From: Paenibacillus_Z sp042653205
GTDB taxonomy: Bacteria; Bacillota; Bacilli; Paenibacillales; Paenibacillaceae
Assembly (NCBI RefSeq): GCF_042653205.1
Contig: NZ_JBHSHY010000011.1
Span: 62,001-126,000 of the forward strand
Reading direction: 5' to 3'
Length of the DNA: 64,000 nucleotides
Shown: positions 57,847 to 64,000 of the stretch, piece after piece
Position numbering within the stretch: position 1 is the first letter of the stretch
How the letters are laid out: each line of letters begins with the position of its first letter
The notes under the pieces: generated by a model
The model's input: only the letters and a program-made list of their open reading frames with translations
Databases searched by the model: none
Told to the model about the DNA's origin: nothing
Program-made: the position numbers and the translations under genes

Positions 57847-57891
57847 TGGGGTTATCGGCCGGCCCATCCGTGCACAGACACTAGTGGCACG

Positions 57892-57922
57892 AAAAAAACG
57901 CGGTCCGCAGGGACCGCGTTTT
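57892..57922. terminator. Bidirectional terminator before mutY end
   Basis: Twelve-bp stem AAAACGCGGTCC / GGACCGCGTTTT, GCAG loop; seven T on the minus side past mutY. Confidence 0.92.
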
Positions 57923-57971
57923 CATACAGAAACATTACAATTTTCTCATTTTTCCCTATCGCCGTGGCGCA

Positions 57972-59312
57972 TCAATCGGGATCGCGCCAATACGCCTGCA
58001 AGATCCGGACGAACACGTTCGGAAAAGCGAGCGTGTCCATCTCCTCCGGGCCGATCCAGCGGTAATGGTCCGGCGCGGCGCCTTCCCCGTAACCGCCCGA
58101 GGCCTCCGCGGCCATCGCCGCGAGCCCGTCCCCGCCGCCGATATGGCCGGCACGGCCGCCCGCCTGCCAGAAGCCGAACTCCGCCCGGAATACCTGCATG
58201 TCCCAGACGATGTGGCTGAACACATGGTCCGTCTCGCCCCACCAGGCGACGGGCCGAACGAGCAGGCCGTCCTCGGCCGACAAGGCGCGGCTCAGGTAAT
58301 CGGCCATCGCCGCGCGTCGGTCCGGCTCGCCGCCGCCCGCCGGCAGCGGTGCTGGCGCGCCCACCGCGAGCAGTGCCGGCTGCTCCAGCCCCGCCGCGAT
58401 TTCCCCGCGGCCGCCCGCTTCGGCGCCGGCCGCCTGCGCGGCTTTGCCGCGGCCGCGGCGCTTTGCGGGCGCAGGCGCCCCGGGCGTCTCCGGTGCGAGC
58501 ACATGCGGCAGCTCCCACATCTGCGCGAGCAGCCCGCTGTCCGGCCGCCGGCGCACGAGCAGCTTGCCGGCGTTCGCGCCGCTGCCGGCGACGAGCGCGG
58601 CGATGCGCGTCTCGCGGCGCGGCGCCTTCGCCTTCGACTTGACCGGCAGCTCATGCTCCTTGCCGGCCATGCGTCCTTCGCAATGCCGCATGACCGGGCA
58701 TGTCAGGCAGCCCGGCGACTTCGGCGTGCAGACGAGCGCGCCGAGCTCCATGAGCGCCTGGTTGAAATCACCCGCCGCGCCTTCCGGGATGAGCGACACG
58801 GCCAGCTTCTCGATGCCGATGCGGGTCGAAGGCTTGGCGATGTCGTTCTCCAGGCAGAAGTACCGCGACAGTACGCGCATCACGTTGCCGTCCACCGCCG
58901 GCTCCGGGCGGTTGAACGCGATGCTCATGATCGCGCCCGTCGTATACGGCCCGACGCCGCGCAGCGCGGCGACGGCGTCGCGGTCGTCCGGCACGGCGCC
59001 GCCGTGGCGGGCGACCACTTCCCGGGCTCCCGCCTGCAAATTGCGGGCGCGCGAATAGTAGCCGAGGCCTTCCCAGCACTTCAGCACTTCGGATTCCGGC
59101 GCCTCCGCCAGGGCCGCCGCCGTCGGGAATTTCGCCATGAACCGCTCGTAATACGGAATGACGGTGTCCACCCGCGTCTGCTGCAGCATGATTTCCGACA
59201 CCCAGACGCGGTAAGGATCCCGATTCATCCGCCAGGGAAGGTCCCGTTTATTCGCCAAATACCACTGCAGCAGCTCCTTGCCGAAATAAGCCGCCGCTTC
59301 CGTCGTTGTCAC
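57972..59312 (-). CDS. mutY: A/G-specific adenine DNA glycosylase
   Basis: A 446-residue repair enzyme removing A opposite 8-oxoG. Visible are 'SEIMLQQTRVDTVIPYY' (catalytic Glu side), helix-hairpin-helix 'LRGVGPYTTGAI', 'PAVDGNVMRV' with the catalytic Asp, and the [4Fe-4S] ligands Cys-x6-Cys-x2-Cys-x5-Cys. The C-terminal NUDIX-like domain is split by an Ala/Gly/Arg-rich insertion of about 60 residues. GTG 59312 is chosen because AAGGAGG lies seven bases upstream; it overlaps the AraC stop as GTGA. Confidence 0.94.
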   Translation of the reverse strand: MTTTEAAAYFGKELLQWYLANKRDLPWRMNRDPYRVWVSEIMLQQTRVDTVIPYYERFMAKFPTAAALAEAPESEVLKCWEGLGYYSRARNLQAGAREVVARHGGAVPDDRDAVAALRGVGPYTTGAIMSIAFNRPEPAVDGNVMRVLSRYFCLENDIAKPSTRIGIEKLAVSLIPEGAAGDFNQALMELGALVCTPKSPGCLTCPVMRHCEGRMAGKEHELPVKSKAKAPRRETRIAALVAGSGANAGKLLVRRRPDSGLLAQMWELPHVLAPETPGAPAPAKRRGRGKAAQAAGAEAGGRGEIAAGLEQPALLAVGAPAPLPAGGGEPDRRAAMADYLSRALSAEDGLLVRPVAWWGETDHVFSHIVWDMQVFRAEFGFWQAGGRAGHIGGGDGLAAMAAEASGGYGEGAAPDHYRWIGPEEMDTLAFPNVFVRILQAYWRDPD

Positions 59313-60178
59313 GCGTTGTCCTCCTTGTCCGCCGCTTGCTCGCATAAGGCCGCGGTTTGATGATAGATCTGTCTGTACCGGCTCGGCGTCAAGCCCGTGT
59401 AATGCCTGAACATTCGCGATAGATAATGGTTCTGCATGCCGACCGCGCTCGCGACGTCGGAGATGCTGGCGTCCTTGCGTTCCAGCAGTTCCTTGGCGCG
59501 CTCTAGTCTCCGGTAGAGGACGTATTGGGCCGGCGCATAGCCGATCAGGTTTTTGAAATAACCGATAAAATAGTTCGGATGCAAGTAGGCCAGACGGGCC
59601 ATATCTTCCACGGCAATCGGGCCGGACAGATGCTCTTCAATGTATTGTAGCACATGATCGATCTTGTCGAGCGGCTCGTTTTCGCGCAGCGACGATTCGT
59701 TGAAGCCCCCGTACTCCAAGTAGCAGGCGAGCAGCTCGAACATCGCGGAACGGATGCGGAGCTCCCTAGTCAAGGCGGTGGAATGGCAGGCGTCGATCAG
59801 CTGGCCAAACAGCCCCGCTACGCGCTCCGGGTCCGCCGGGACGACGCAAATCGGCAGGTGGAGCAGATCGAACATCTCCATGTCCCCGATCGTCGCGCGA
59901 AAATGGCACCAATAGAGCCCGACGCTCACGTCGTGCTCCGCGGTGAGGGATTGGCGCGTGCCGGGCGGGATGAGCAGCAGCTGCCCCGGCTGCAGATCGA
60001 AGCTGCGCCCGCCGACCTGCAGCCGGCCGCGGCCCTCCCGTATCATCCAGAACCGGTAAAATTCAGGTGTCGATTGATCGCGGATTCCCGGCTTCGTGCG
60101 CGTAAACGCCGCCATGGATACTTCCGTGTGAAAGCGGTGAAAATAATTTTGAATGATCGTCTTGTAGGTCAGTTTCAT
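59309..60178 (-). CDS. AraC-family transcriptional regulator
   Basis: A 289-residue regulator: N-terminal cupin ('GRGRLQVGGRSFDLQPGQLLLIPPG') and C-terminal double helix-turn-helix ('IAVEDMARLAYLHPNYFIGYFKNLIG', 'ISDVASAVGMQNHYLSRMFRHYTGLTPSRYR'). ATG 60178 is preceded by GGGAG. Translationally coupled to mutY by a four-base overlap, an unexpected pairing. The target is unknown. Confidence 0.88.
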   Translation of the reverse strand: MKLTYKTIIQNYFHRFHTEVSMAAFTRTKPGIRDQSTPEFYRFWMIREGRGRLQVGGRSFDLQPGQLLLIPPGTRQSLTAEHDVSVGLYWCHFRATIGDMEMFDLLHLPICVVPADPERVAGLFGQLIDACHSTALTRELRIRSAMFELLACYLEYGGFNESSLRENEPLDKIDHVLQYIEEHLSGPIAVEDMARLAYLHPNYFIGYFKNLIGYAPAQYVLYRRLERAKELLERKDASISDVASAVGMQNHYLSRMFRHYTGLTPSRYRQIYHQTAALCEQAADKEDNA

Positions 60179-60285
60179 TGCGGCTCCCAATCATCAAAAA
60201 GGTTGTTGGTCCATGACGCGACATCTTGTATACAAGCCGTTCTATTATAACGCACCTTATCCGGAGGAAGCCACACCGCATCCGG

Positions 60286-60315
60286 TTGCTTTACGTGCCT
60301 AATTAGGCCTATACT
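60286..60315 (+). promoter_or_regulatory. Promoter of the cytochrome c gene with a palindrome in the spacer
   Basis: TTGCTT (-35, 60286-60291), 18 bases, TATACT (-10, 60310-60315). The spacer contains the perfect 12-bp palindrome GCCTAATTAGGC (60297-60308), a candidate operator. Confidence 0.6.
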
Positions 60316-60352
60316 GGAACATACATCCAAACGATGGAGGCTGAAGCACCAC

Positions 60353-60703
60353 ATGCCAACTGCTGCCACTATACTCGCCCCTCGCGGAGCCGTACGCCTC
60401 TTGCTCGTCCTGGCGCCGGCCGCGCTGCTCATCCTCGGCGGCTGCGGATCGTCGGCGAAGACGACCATCGGATCCGCCGATACGCCGCAAATCTTCAAGT
60501 CCAACTGCGTCTCGTGCCACGGCTCGGACCTGCAGGGACGCATGGGCGCATCCACCAATTTGACAAGGGTCGGAAAGCGCATGACGAAGGAGCAGATCAA
60601 GAAGCAGATCAAGCAGGGCGGCGGCGGAATGCCGGCCTTCAGCAGCAGGCTGTCCGACGCGCAGATCAACGAGCTCGCTTCGTGGCTGAGCGGCAAAAAA
60701 TAA
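60353..60703 (+). CDS. Cytochrome c lipoprotein (class I, small)
   Basis: A 116-residue electron carrier. The N-terminal helix ends in a lipobox with Cys31 ('LILGGC'); heme c is bound by Cys52/Cys55/His56 ('CVSCH') with Met93 ('GGMPAF') as the distal ligand. It resembles the Bacillus membrane-anchored cytochromes c-550/c-551 that feed cytochrome c oxidase. The ribosome site (GGAGG, 12 bases) is far from ATG. A terminator follows. Confidence 0.9.
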   Translation: MPTAATILAPRGAVRLLLVLAPAALLILGGCGSSAKTTIGSADTPQIFKSNCVSCHGSDLQGRMGASTNLTRVGKRMTKEQIKKQIKQGGGGMPAFSSRLSDAQINELASWLSGKK

Positions 60704-60706
60704 AAC

Positions 60707-60755
60707 GAAGACCCTTGCAGGGCGCGCATCGCGCAACCCCGCAAGGGTCTTCTTC
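60707..60755 (+). terminator. Hairpin terminator of the cytochrome c gene
   Basis: Twelve-bp stem GAAGACCCTTGC / GCAAGGGTCTTC enclosing a second small stem, then TTCG. Weak T-run. Confidence 0.7.
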
Positions 60756-60789
60756 GTCGTTCGGGCCGCTCGCGCCGTGCCCAACCAGG

Positions 60790-60853
60790 CCATGCCCCAC
60801 CTGGACCATGCCCTATCTGGAACATGCCCTACCCGGATCATGCCCGCCTCCGG
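60790..60853. repeat. Tandem repeat, 4 x 16 bp
   Basis: Four imperfect copies of CCATGCCCCACCTGGA begin at 60790, 60806, 60822 and 60838; related CTTGCCCGCCTCCGG pieces continue to about 60895. Non-coding, between the cytochrome terminator and a small convergent gene. Confidence 0.85.
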
Positions 60854-60920
60854 CTTGCCCGCCTTGTCTGCCTCCGGCCTTGCCCGCCTCCGGCCATACC
60901 GGCCAGGCCGGGCCGGCGGA

Positions 60921-61148
60921 TCACCGCTCTCCCGTCTGCCGCCCGTCAACCAGGCGCTTCCATGCGGGCAAACCCGTTCCGAGAGGACCTCTGAACGTCC
61001 ACTTGGAATCGCCCATCTGCGGATGGGGCGGGAAGTGATCGCCTTTCAGCAAAGCCAACCGGGTTCCCCATAGATCGCCGTACTCGCCGTCAACCGGCAC
61101 CTGCTGCCCGCTTCGGAATATCCGCTTCGCCAGCCATTCCGTTCTCAT
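60921..61148 (-). CDS. Small hypothetical protein, YjzC-like
   Basis: A 75-residue frame. 'FRSGQQVPVDGEYGDLWG' and 'LLKGDHFPPHPQMGDSKWTF' recall the small YjzC-type proteins of bacilli ('F..GQ.aP..G.Y', 'GD.FP', 'W'), but the similarity is from memory and not strong. The ribosome site is poor (AAGGCG close to ATG). Function unknown. Confidence 0.55.
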   Translation of the reverse strand: MRTEWLAKRIFRSGQQVPVDGEYGDLWGTRLALLKGDHFPPHPQMGDSKWTFRGPLGTGLPAWKRLVDGRQTGER

Positions 61149-61264
61149 CGCCTTCTATGCGCCCCCCGCCCGTCTCGTTCCTACTATGTATTCCCATTAT
61201 GGGCAAAGGGTGACGGCGTTATGCGGACCGATGGAAACGATGTACGGGTCCAAGCAGGCGATAT

Positions 61265-61660
61265 TCAGGCGCGGCGCTCCACGACGACATAGGCGGACGC
61301 CAGCGCGCGGTCGTGCGTGACGGATACGTGGATCGTCATGTCCCGGGCTTCCAGGCCGAGCCGCTCCCAAGCGTTCGCGGTCAACCGGCAGAGCGGCTTG
61401 CCGCCCGGCGCCCGGTCGATCTCGATATCGTGAAACCGAAGCGTGCCCCCGATGCCGCAGCCGAATGCCTTGGAGACCGCTTCCTTCGCGGCGAACCGGC
61501 CGCCGACGAATTCGATCAGCCGCGTCCCGCCGTACGGCGCCGCCAGCTCCCGCTCGCGCGCCGTCAAGATTCGTTCGCGGAACCGTTCGCCCGCTTCGCC
61601 GAGCAGGATCCGCTCGATCCGCTCCAGCGACGCGAGGTCATGCCCGATTCCATGTATCAT
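61265..61660 (-). CDS. acpS: Holo-[acyl-carrier-protein] synthase
   Basis: A 131-residue phosphopantetheinyl transferase: 'MIHGIGHDLASLERI' with Mg-binding Asp8 and 'FVGGRFAAKEAVSKAFG' with the conserved Glu. It transfers 4'-phosphopantetheine from CoA to ACP. The ribosome site is weak. Preceded by about 115 bp with no other feature seen. Confidence 0.93.
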   Translation of the reverse strand: MIHGIGHDLASLERIERILLGEAGERFRERILTARERELAAPYGGTRLIEFVGGRFAAKEAVSKAFGCGIGGTLRFHDIEIDRAPGGKPLCRLTANAWERLGLEARDMTIHVSVTHDRALASAYVVVERRA

Positions 61661-61759
61661 CGCGCTTCATCCGCCTTTTTCTTCGGCGGCGCCCGGCGCC
61701 GCCGTTCATATTCGTTTCCTTCCGCCTGATCCGCGCACGGTCCGCGCCATGCCGCCGAA

Positions 61760-61792
61760 ATCAAACCGCCCTCCGGCTAGCCGAAGGGCGGC
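61760..61792 (-). terminator. Terminator of nadE
   Basis: Stem CCGCCCT.CGGC / GCCG.AGGGCGG (one mismatch each side), followed on the minus strand by TTTGATTT. Confidence 0.75.
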
Positions 61793-61817
61793 GGACAAGC
61801 GGTCCACGCGCGGGCCG

Positions 61818-62627
61818 TTAAATGCCCGGAATCATGTTCCGCTTGTGAGCGGTCTTGATGTACTGCTTCTCGAGCTTCTCGCGGGCCGTATCGCTGACGG
61901 GCTTGCCCTCGAGGTAATCGCTGTTCTCGTCGTACGTGATGCCGAGCTCGTCCTCGTCGGTCTGGCCTTCCCACAGCCCCGCGGTCGGCGCCTTCGTCAC
62001 GACCACGCCCGGCACGCCGAGCTCCGCGGCGATGAGGCGCACTTGACGCTTGTTCAACGTGCTGAGCGGCGTGATGTCCACCGCGCCGTCGCCCCACTTC
62101 GTGTAGAAGCCGGTAACCGCTTCGGACGCGTGGTCGGTGCCGACGACGAGCAGGTTCAGCTCGAACGCGAGCGCATATTGCGTGACCATCCGGGTGCGCG
62201 CCTTAACGTTGCCTTTGCCCCCGCGGCTCAGATGGCGCAGGAAGCCGATCGCCTTCAGGCCGTGTTCGACCTCGAGCGCGATTTCGTCGACCGCTTCCTG
62301 GATGTTCGTCTCGACACGGTATTTCAGGTTGAACGCTTCCGCCACTTCGTAGCTGTCGGAGATGTCAGCCTGCTCGCCGTAAGGCTGGAACACGCCGAGC
62401 GTCATATATTCCTTGCCGCTCTCCTCGCTCAGCTCGTCGGTCGCCCGCTTGCACAATCCCGTGGCGACCGCGCTGTCGACGCCGCCGCTGATCGCGATCA
62501 GCAGGCCGGCCGTGCCCGACTTGCGGACGTATTCCTTCAGAAAATCGACGCGCTTGCGAATCTCCTGCTTCGGATCGATCTCCGGTTTGACGCCAAGCTC
62601 TTGAATGATCTGTTGCTGCAAGCTCAT
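61818..62627 (-). CDS. nadE: NH3-dependent NAD+ synthetase
   Basis: A 269-residue enzyme amidating deamido-NAD with ammonia and ATP. The PP-loop 'ISGGVDSAVATGL', 'RMVTQYALAF' and 'KAPTAGLWEGQTDEDELGI' are typical. GAGGTGAT precedes the ATG. It lies 13 bases after the bacilliredoxin gene. Confidence 0.95.
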   Translation of the reverse strand: MSLQQQIIQELGVKPEIDPKQEIRKRVDFLKEYVRKSGTAGLLIAISGGVDSAVATGLCKRATDELSEESGKEYMTLGVFQPYGEQADISDSYEVAEAFNLKYRVETNIQEAVDEIALEVEHGLKAIGFLRHLSRGGKGNVKARTRMVTQYALAFELNLLVVGTDHASEAVTGFYTKWGDGAVDITPLSTLNKRQVRLIAAELGVPGVVVTKAPTAGLWEGQTDEDELGITYDENSDYLEGKPVSDTAREKLEKQYIKTAHKRNMIPGI

Positions 62628-62640
62628 CCCATCACCTCTA

Positions 62641-63075
62641 TTATTGGCAGTACCGCTCGAACGCGGACGTCAAATCCGCCGCGATTTCGGCAGCCGAACG
62701 GTTTTCGATCTGGTGGCGCTCGATGAAGTGCACGAGCTCGCCGTCTTTCATCAGGGCGATGGACGGGGAGGACGGCGGGTACGGCGCGAAGTATTCGCGC
62801 GCCTTGGCCGTGGCTTCCTTGTCCTGGCCGGCGAAGACCGTGTACAGGCGATCCGGCTTCACGGCGGACTGCAGCGCCTGCGCGACGCCCGGACGGCATT
62901 GGCCGGCGGCGCAGCCGCAGACGGAGTTGACGACCACGAGCGTGGTGCCTTGGTCGTTCGGCAGCTTCTCTTCCACCGCTTCCGGCGTGCGCAGCTCCTC
63001 GATGCCGAGGCGGGTCAGCTCATCCCGCATCGGTTGAATCATATCCAGCATGTATCGTTCGAAAGACATCGACAT
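62641..63075 (-). CDS. BrxA/BrxB-family bacilliredoxin
   Basis: A 144-residue thioredoxin-fold protein with the C-x-C motif Cys53-Gly-Cys55 ('NSVCGCAAGQCRP') of YphP/YqiW. It removes bacillithiol from S-bacillithiolated proteins; its presence implies a bacillithiol-using organism. AAGGAG precedes the ATG. Upstream of nadE on the same strand. Confidence 0.93.
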   Translation of the reverse strand: MSMSFERYMLDMIQPMRDELTRLGIEELRTPEAVEEKLPNDQGTTLVVVNSVCGCAAGQCRPGVAQALQSAVKPDRLYTVFAGQDKEATAKAREYFAPYPPSSPSIALMKDGELVHFIERHQIENRSAAEIAADLTSAFERYCQ

Positions 63076-63204
63076 CTGTCATCGCTCCTTAAGCGTTATT
63101 GATAGGGATAGTCATGATGATTTTAATTCCTATTATACCCCCCGATCGTATCGAAAGCAAAGAAAAAGCAATCGGACCGGGGCCCGATTGCTTCGCTGCC
63201 GGAT

Positions 63205-63594
63205 TTACGGCTCATCGCCGGAGACGCCATTATCCGCCGCCCCGTATGCGGCATCCTTATCGGGATGCATAAAGATGCCGCTCTTCGGCGGGATGCCCCG
63301 CTCGAAGTAATCCCGGTTCTCGCTCGTCAGAAATCCGGCGTCCTTGAACGGATGCACCCATTCGTCTCCGGCCATGACGGCGGGATCCGTCTCCTCCGTC
63401 CAATTCGACAGCGGCGACTGCGGCGACTCGTACATATGGTCGCCGATCACGACGCCGCTGCTGTTGACGAACGGCCCCCGCGGACCGCGGCCAACGCGGA
63501 ACTCGGGGAGAAATTCGATTTCGTACGGATCCAGATCCGGATCGTCCGCGCCGATCGCCGCCGCTTGCGGCCGCTGCTCGTCCTGTTCGTTCAT
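63205..63594 (-). CDS. DUF3905-like hypothetical protein
   Basis: A 129-residue acidic protein: 'GDHMYESPQSPLSNWTEETDPAVMAGDEWVHP' then 'FLTSENRDYFE'. The block resembles the DUF3905 family of spore-formers (from memory). No signal peptide or membrane segment. AAGGAG precedes the ATG, and the small gene upstream ends 15 bases before. Function unknown. Confidence 0.75.
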   Translation of the reverse strand: MNEQDEQRPQAAAIGADDPDLDPYEIEFLPEFRVGRGPRGPFVNSSGVVIGDHMYESPQSPLSNWTEETDPAVMAGDEWVHPFKDAGFLTSENRDYFERGIPPKSGIFMHPDKDAAYGAADNGVSGDEP

Positions 63595-63609
63595 ACCCGT
63601 ACTCCTTCC

Positions 63610-63741
63610 CTAGATGGAAGGGCGATTGGGGCCGTCTAATTTCTTGTCGTAGCCTTCCGATTCCGGCGCTTTGGCGTTCTGCTTCTTCTTGCTGGCCGCC
63701 GCTTTCCCGGAAGCGCTGACGGGCTGCGAATTGCGTTCCAT
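63610..63741 (-). CDS. Small Lys-rich protein, 43 residues
   Basis: A short frame with a good GGAAGGGGG ribosome site. It is rich in Lys, Ala and Ser ('SGKAAASKKKQNAKAP') and ends 'KKLDGPNRPSI', a tail seen in small proteins of spore-formers. It lies 15 bases before the DUF3905-like gene and is likely cotranscribed with it. A spore-related role is a guess. Confidence 0.65.
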   Translation of the reverse strand: MERNSQPVSASGKAAASKKKQNAKAPESEGYDKKLDGPNRPSI

Positions 63742-63838
63742 GGCTGGCACCCCCTTCCAAAGGATAGTATGCGCGCGCGATGAAACGGTTATGTAGGGAT
63801 GCGCCGATGACCTTCGGCGATGCCGGCTCGGGCGCGGC

Positions 63839-64000
63839 TCAGAGGCGGCTCAGCGCCGCCGCCGCTTCATAGGCGTTGCGGCTGCGGTCGAACCGCACGA
63901 AGAAGGTCGTGCCGACGCCTTCCTTCGACTCCACTTGGATGGCGCCGCCGTGGCGCTCCATGATGCTGAGGCACAGCGGCAGGCCGAGGCCCGTGCCATG
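63839..64000 (-). CDS. Sensor histidine kinase, C-terminal end (partial)
   Basis: The last 53 residues of a HATPase domain: G2 box 'GTGLGLPLCLSIMERHGGAIQVES' followed by 'GTTFFVRF'. The rest lies beyond the window. The partner cannot be seen. Confidence 0.88.
   Translation of the reverse strand, partial: HGTGLGLPLCLSIMERHGGAIQVESKEGVGTTFFVRFDRSRNAYEAAAALSRL

Larger units (their letters stand above)
57639..57971. other. Intergenic region, 333 bp
   Basis: Holds a strong AAGGAGG before a nine-codon frame (57695-57724), a TATAAT at 57769-57774 without a good -35, and two terminators (57813-57846 and 57892-57922). No full gene. Confidence 0.5.

Noticed and set aside
1..64000. Search for tRNA, rRNA, IS elements, prophage, restriction or toxin-antitoxin genes
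   Set aside because: None was recognised on either strand; the window appears to be ordinary chromosome apart from the low-GC segment.

Overview
The window reads as a chromosomal segment of a high-GC, endospore-forming member of the Paenibacillaceae (Paenibacillus/Cohnella type). Most genes look clearly GC-rich by eye. Shine-Dalgarno sites are strong (AAGGAGG type) and GTG/TTG starts are frequent. There are a GerA-type germinant receptor, two Lpl-type sugar ABC importers, YesM/YesN-type two-component proteins, many AraC regulators and a bacilliredoxin. No rRNA, tRNA, CRISPR array, integrase or transposase was seen.

Layout. 1-1.4 kb: tail of a Ger(x)C lipoprotein and a GerB-type permease. 1.4-6.8 kb: GH32 beta-fructosidase, NAD-dependent epimerase, PhyH-type dioxygenase, HxlR regulator and LLM flavin monooxygenase. 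6.9-10.7 kb: a GH57-GT4 fusion whose GH57 half seems to lack catalytic residues, a nucleotidyltransferase stub behind it, and an HTH-DUF4912 protein with an internal 84-bp repeat. 11-16.6 kb: a truncated AHSA1 gene, VOC protein, EamA exporter, WYL regulator, MFS exporter and AraC regulator, with a 3 x 49 bp tandem repeat. 16.7-22.9 kb: an LplB/LplC/lipoprotein importer and a membrane-anchored AraC regulator.

23.3-33.3 kb is the most striking part. Two tandem glycine riboswitches lie back to back. One faces gcvT-gcvPA-gcvPB. The other faces gcvH-sdaAB-sdaAA-lpdA-lipM plus a half-size membrane protein. Together they encode glycine cleavage, GcvH octanoylation, the L protein and serine deamination to pyruvate.

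33.5-51.8 kb is a hexuronate/pectin-product locus: uxaC-uxaB-Gfo/Idh/MocA with a divergent AraC regulator; kduI-deoR-kduD-kdgA with three 10-bp-phased operator repeats at the promoter; and a sensor kinase and response regulator followed by solute-binding protein, two permeases, Gfo/Idh/MocA, VOC protein and a beta-propeller protein.

52-57.9 kb: a crotonase, a DinB-family stub behind TetR-like operators with no regulator gene, then a segment of visibly lower GC with an orphan response regulator, a secreted isochorismatase-family protein and two alpha/beta hydrolases. 58-64 kb: housekeeping genes (mutY, AraC regulator, cytochrome c lipoprotein, acpS, nadE, bacilliredoxin, two small proteins) and the end of a histidine kinase.

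All family assignments come from motif recognition by eye; no database search was run.
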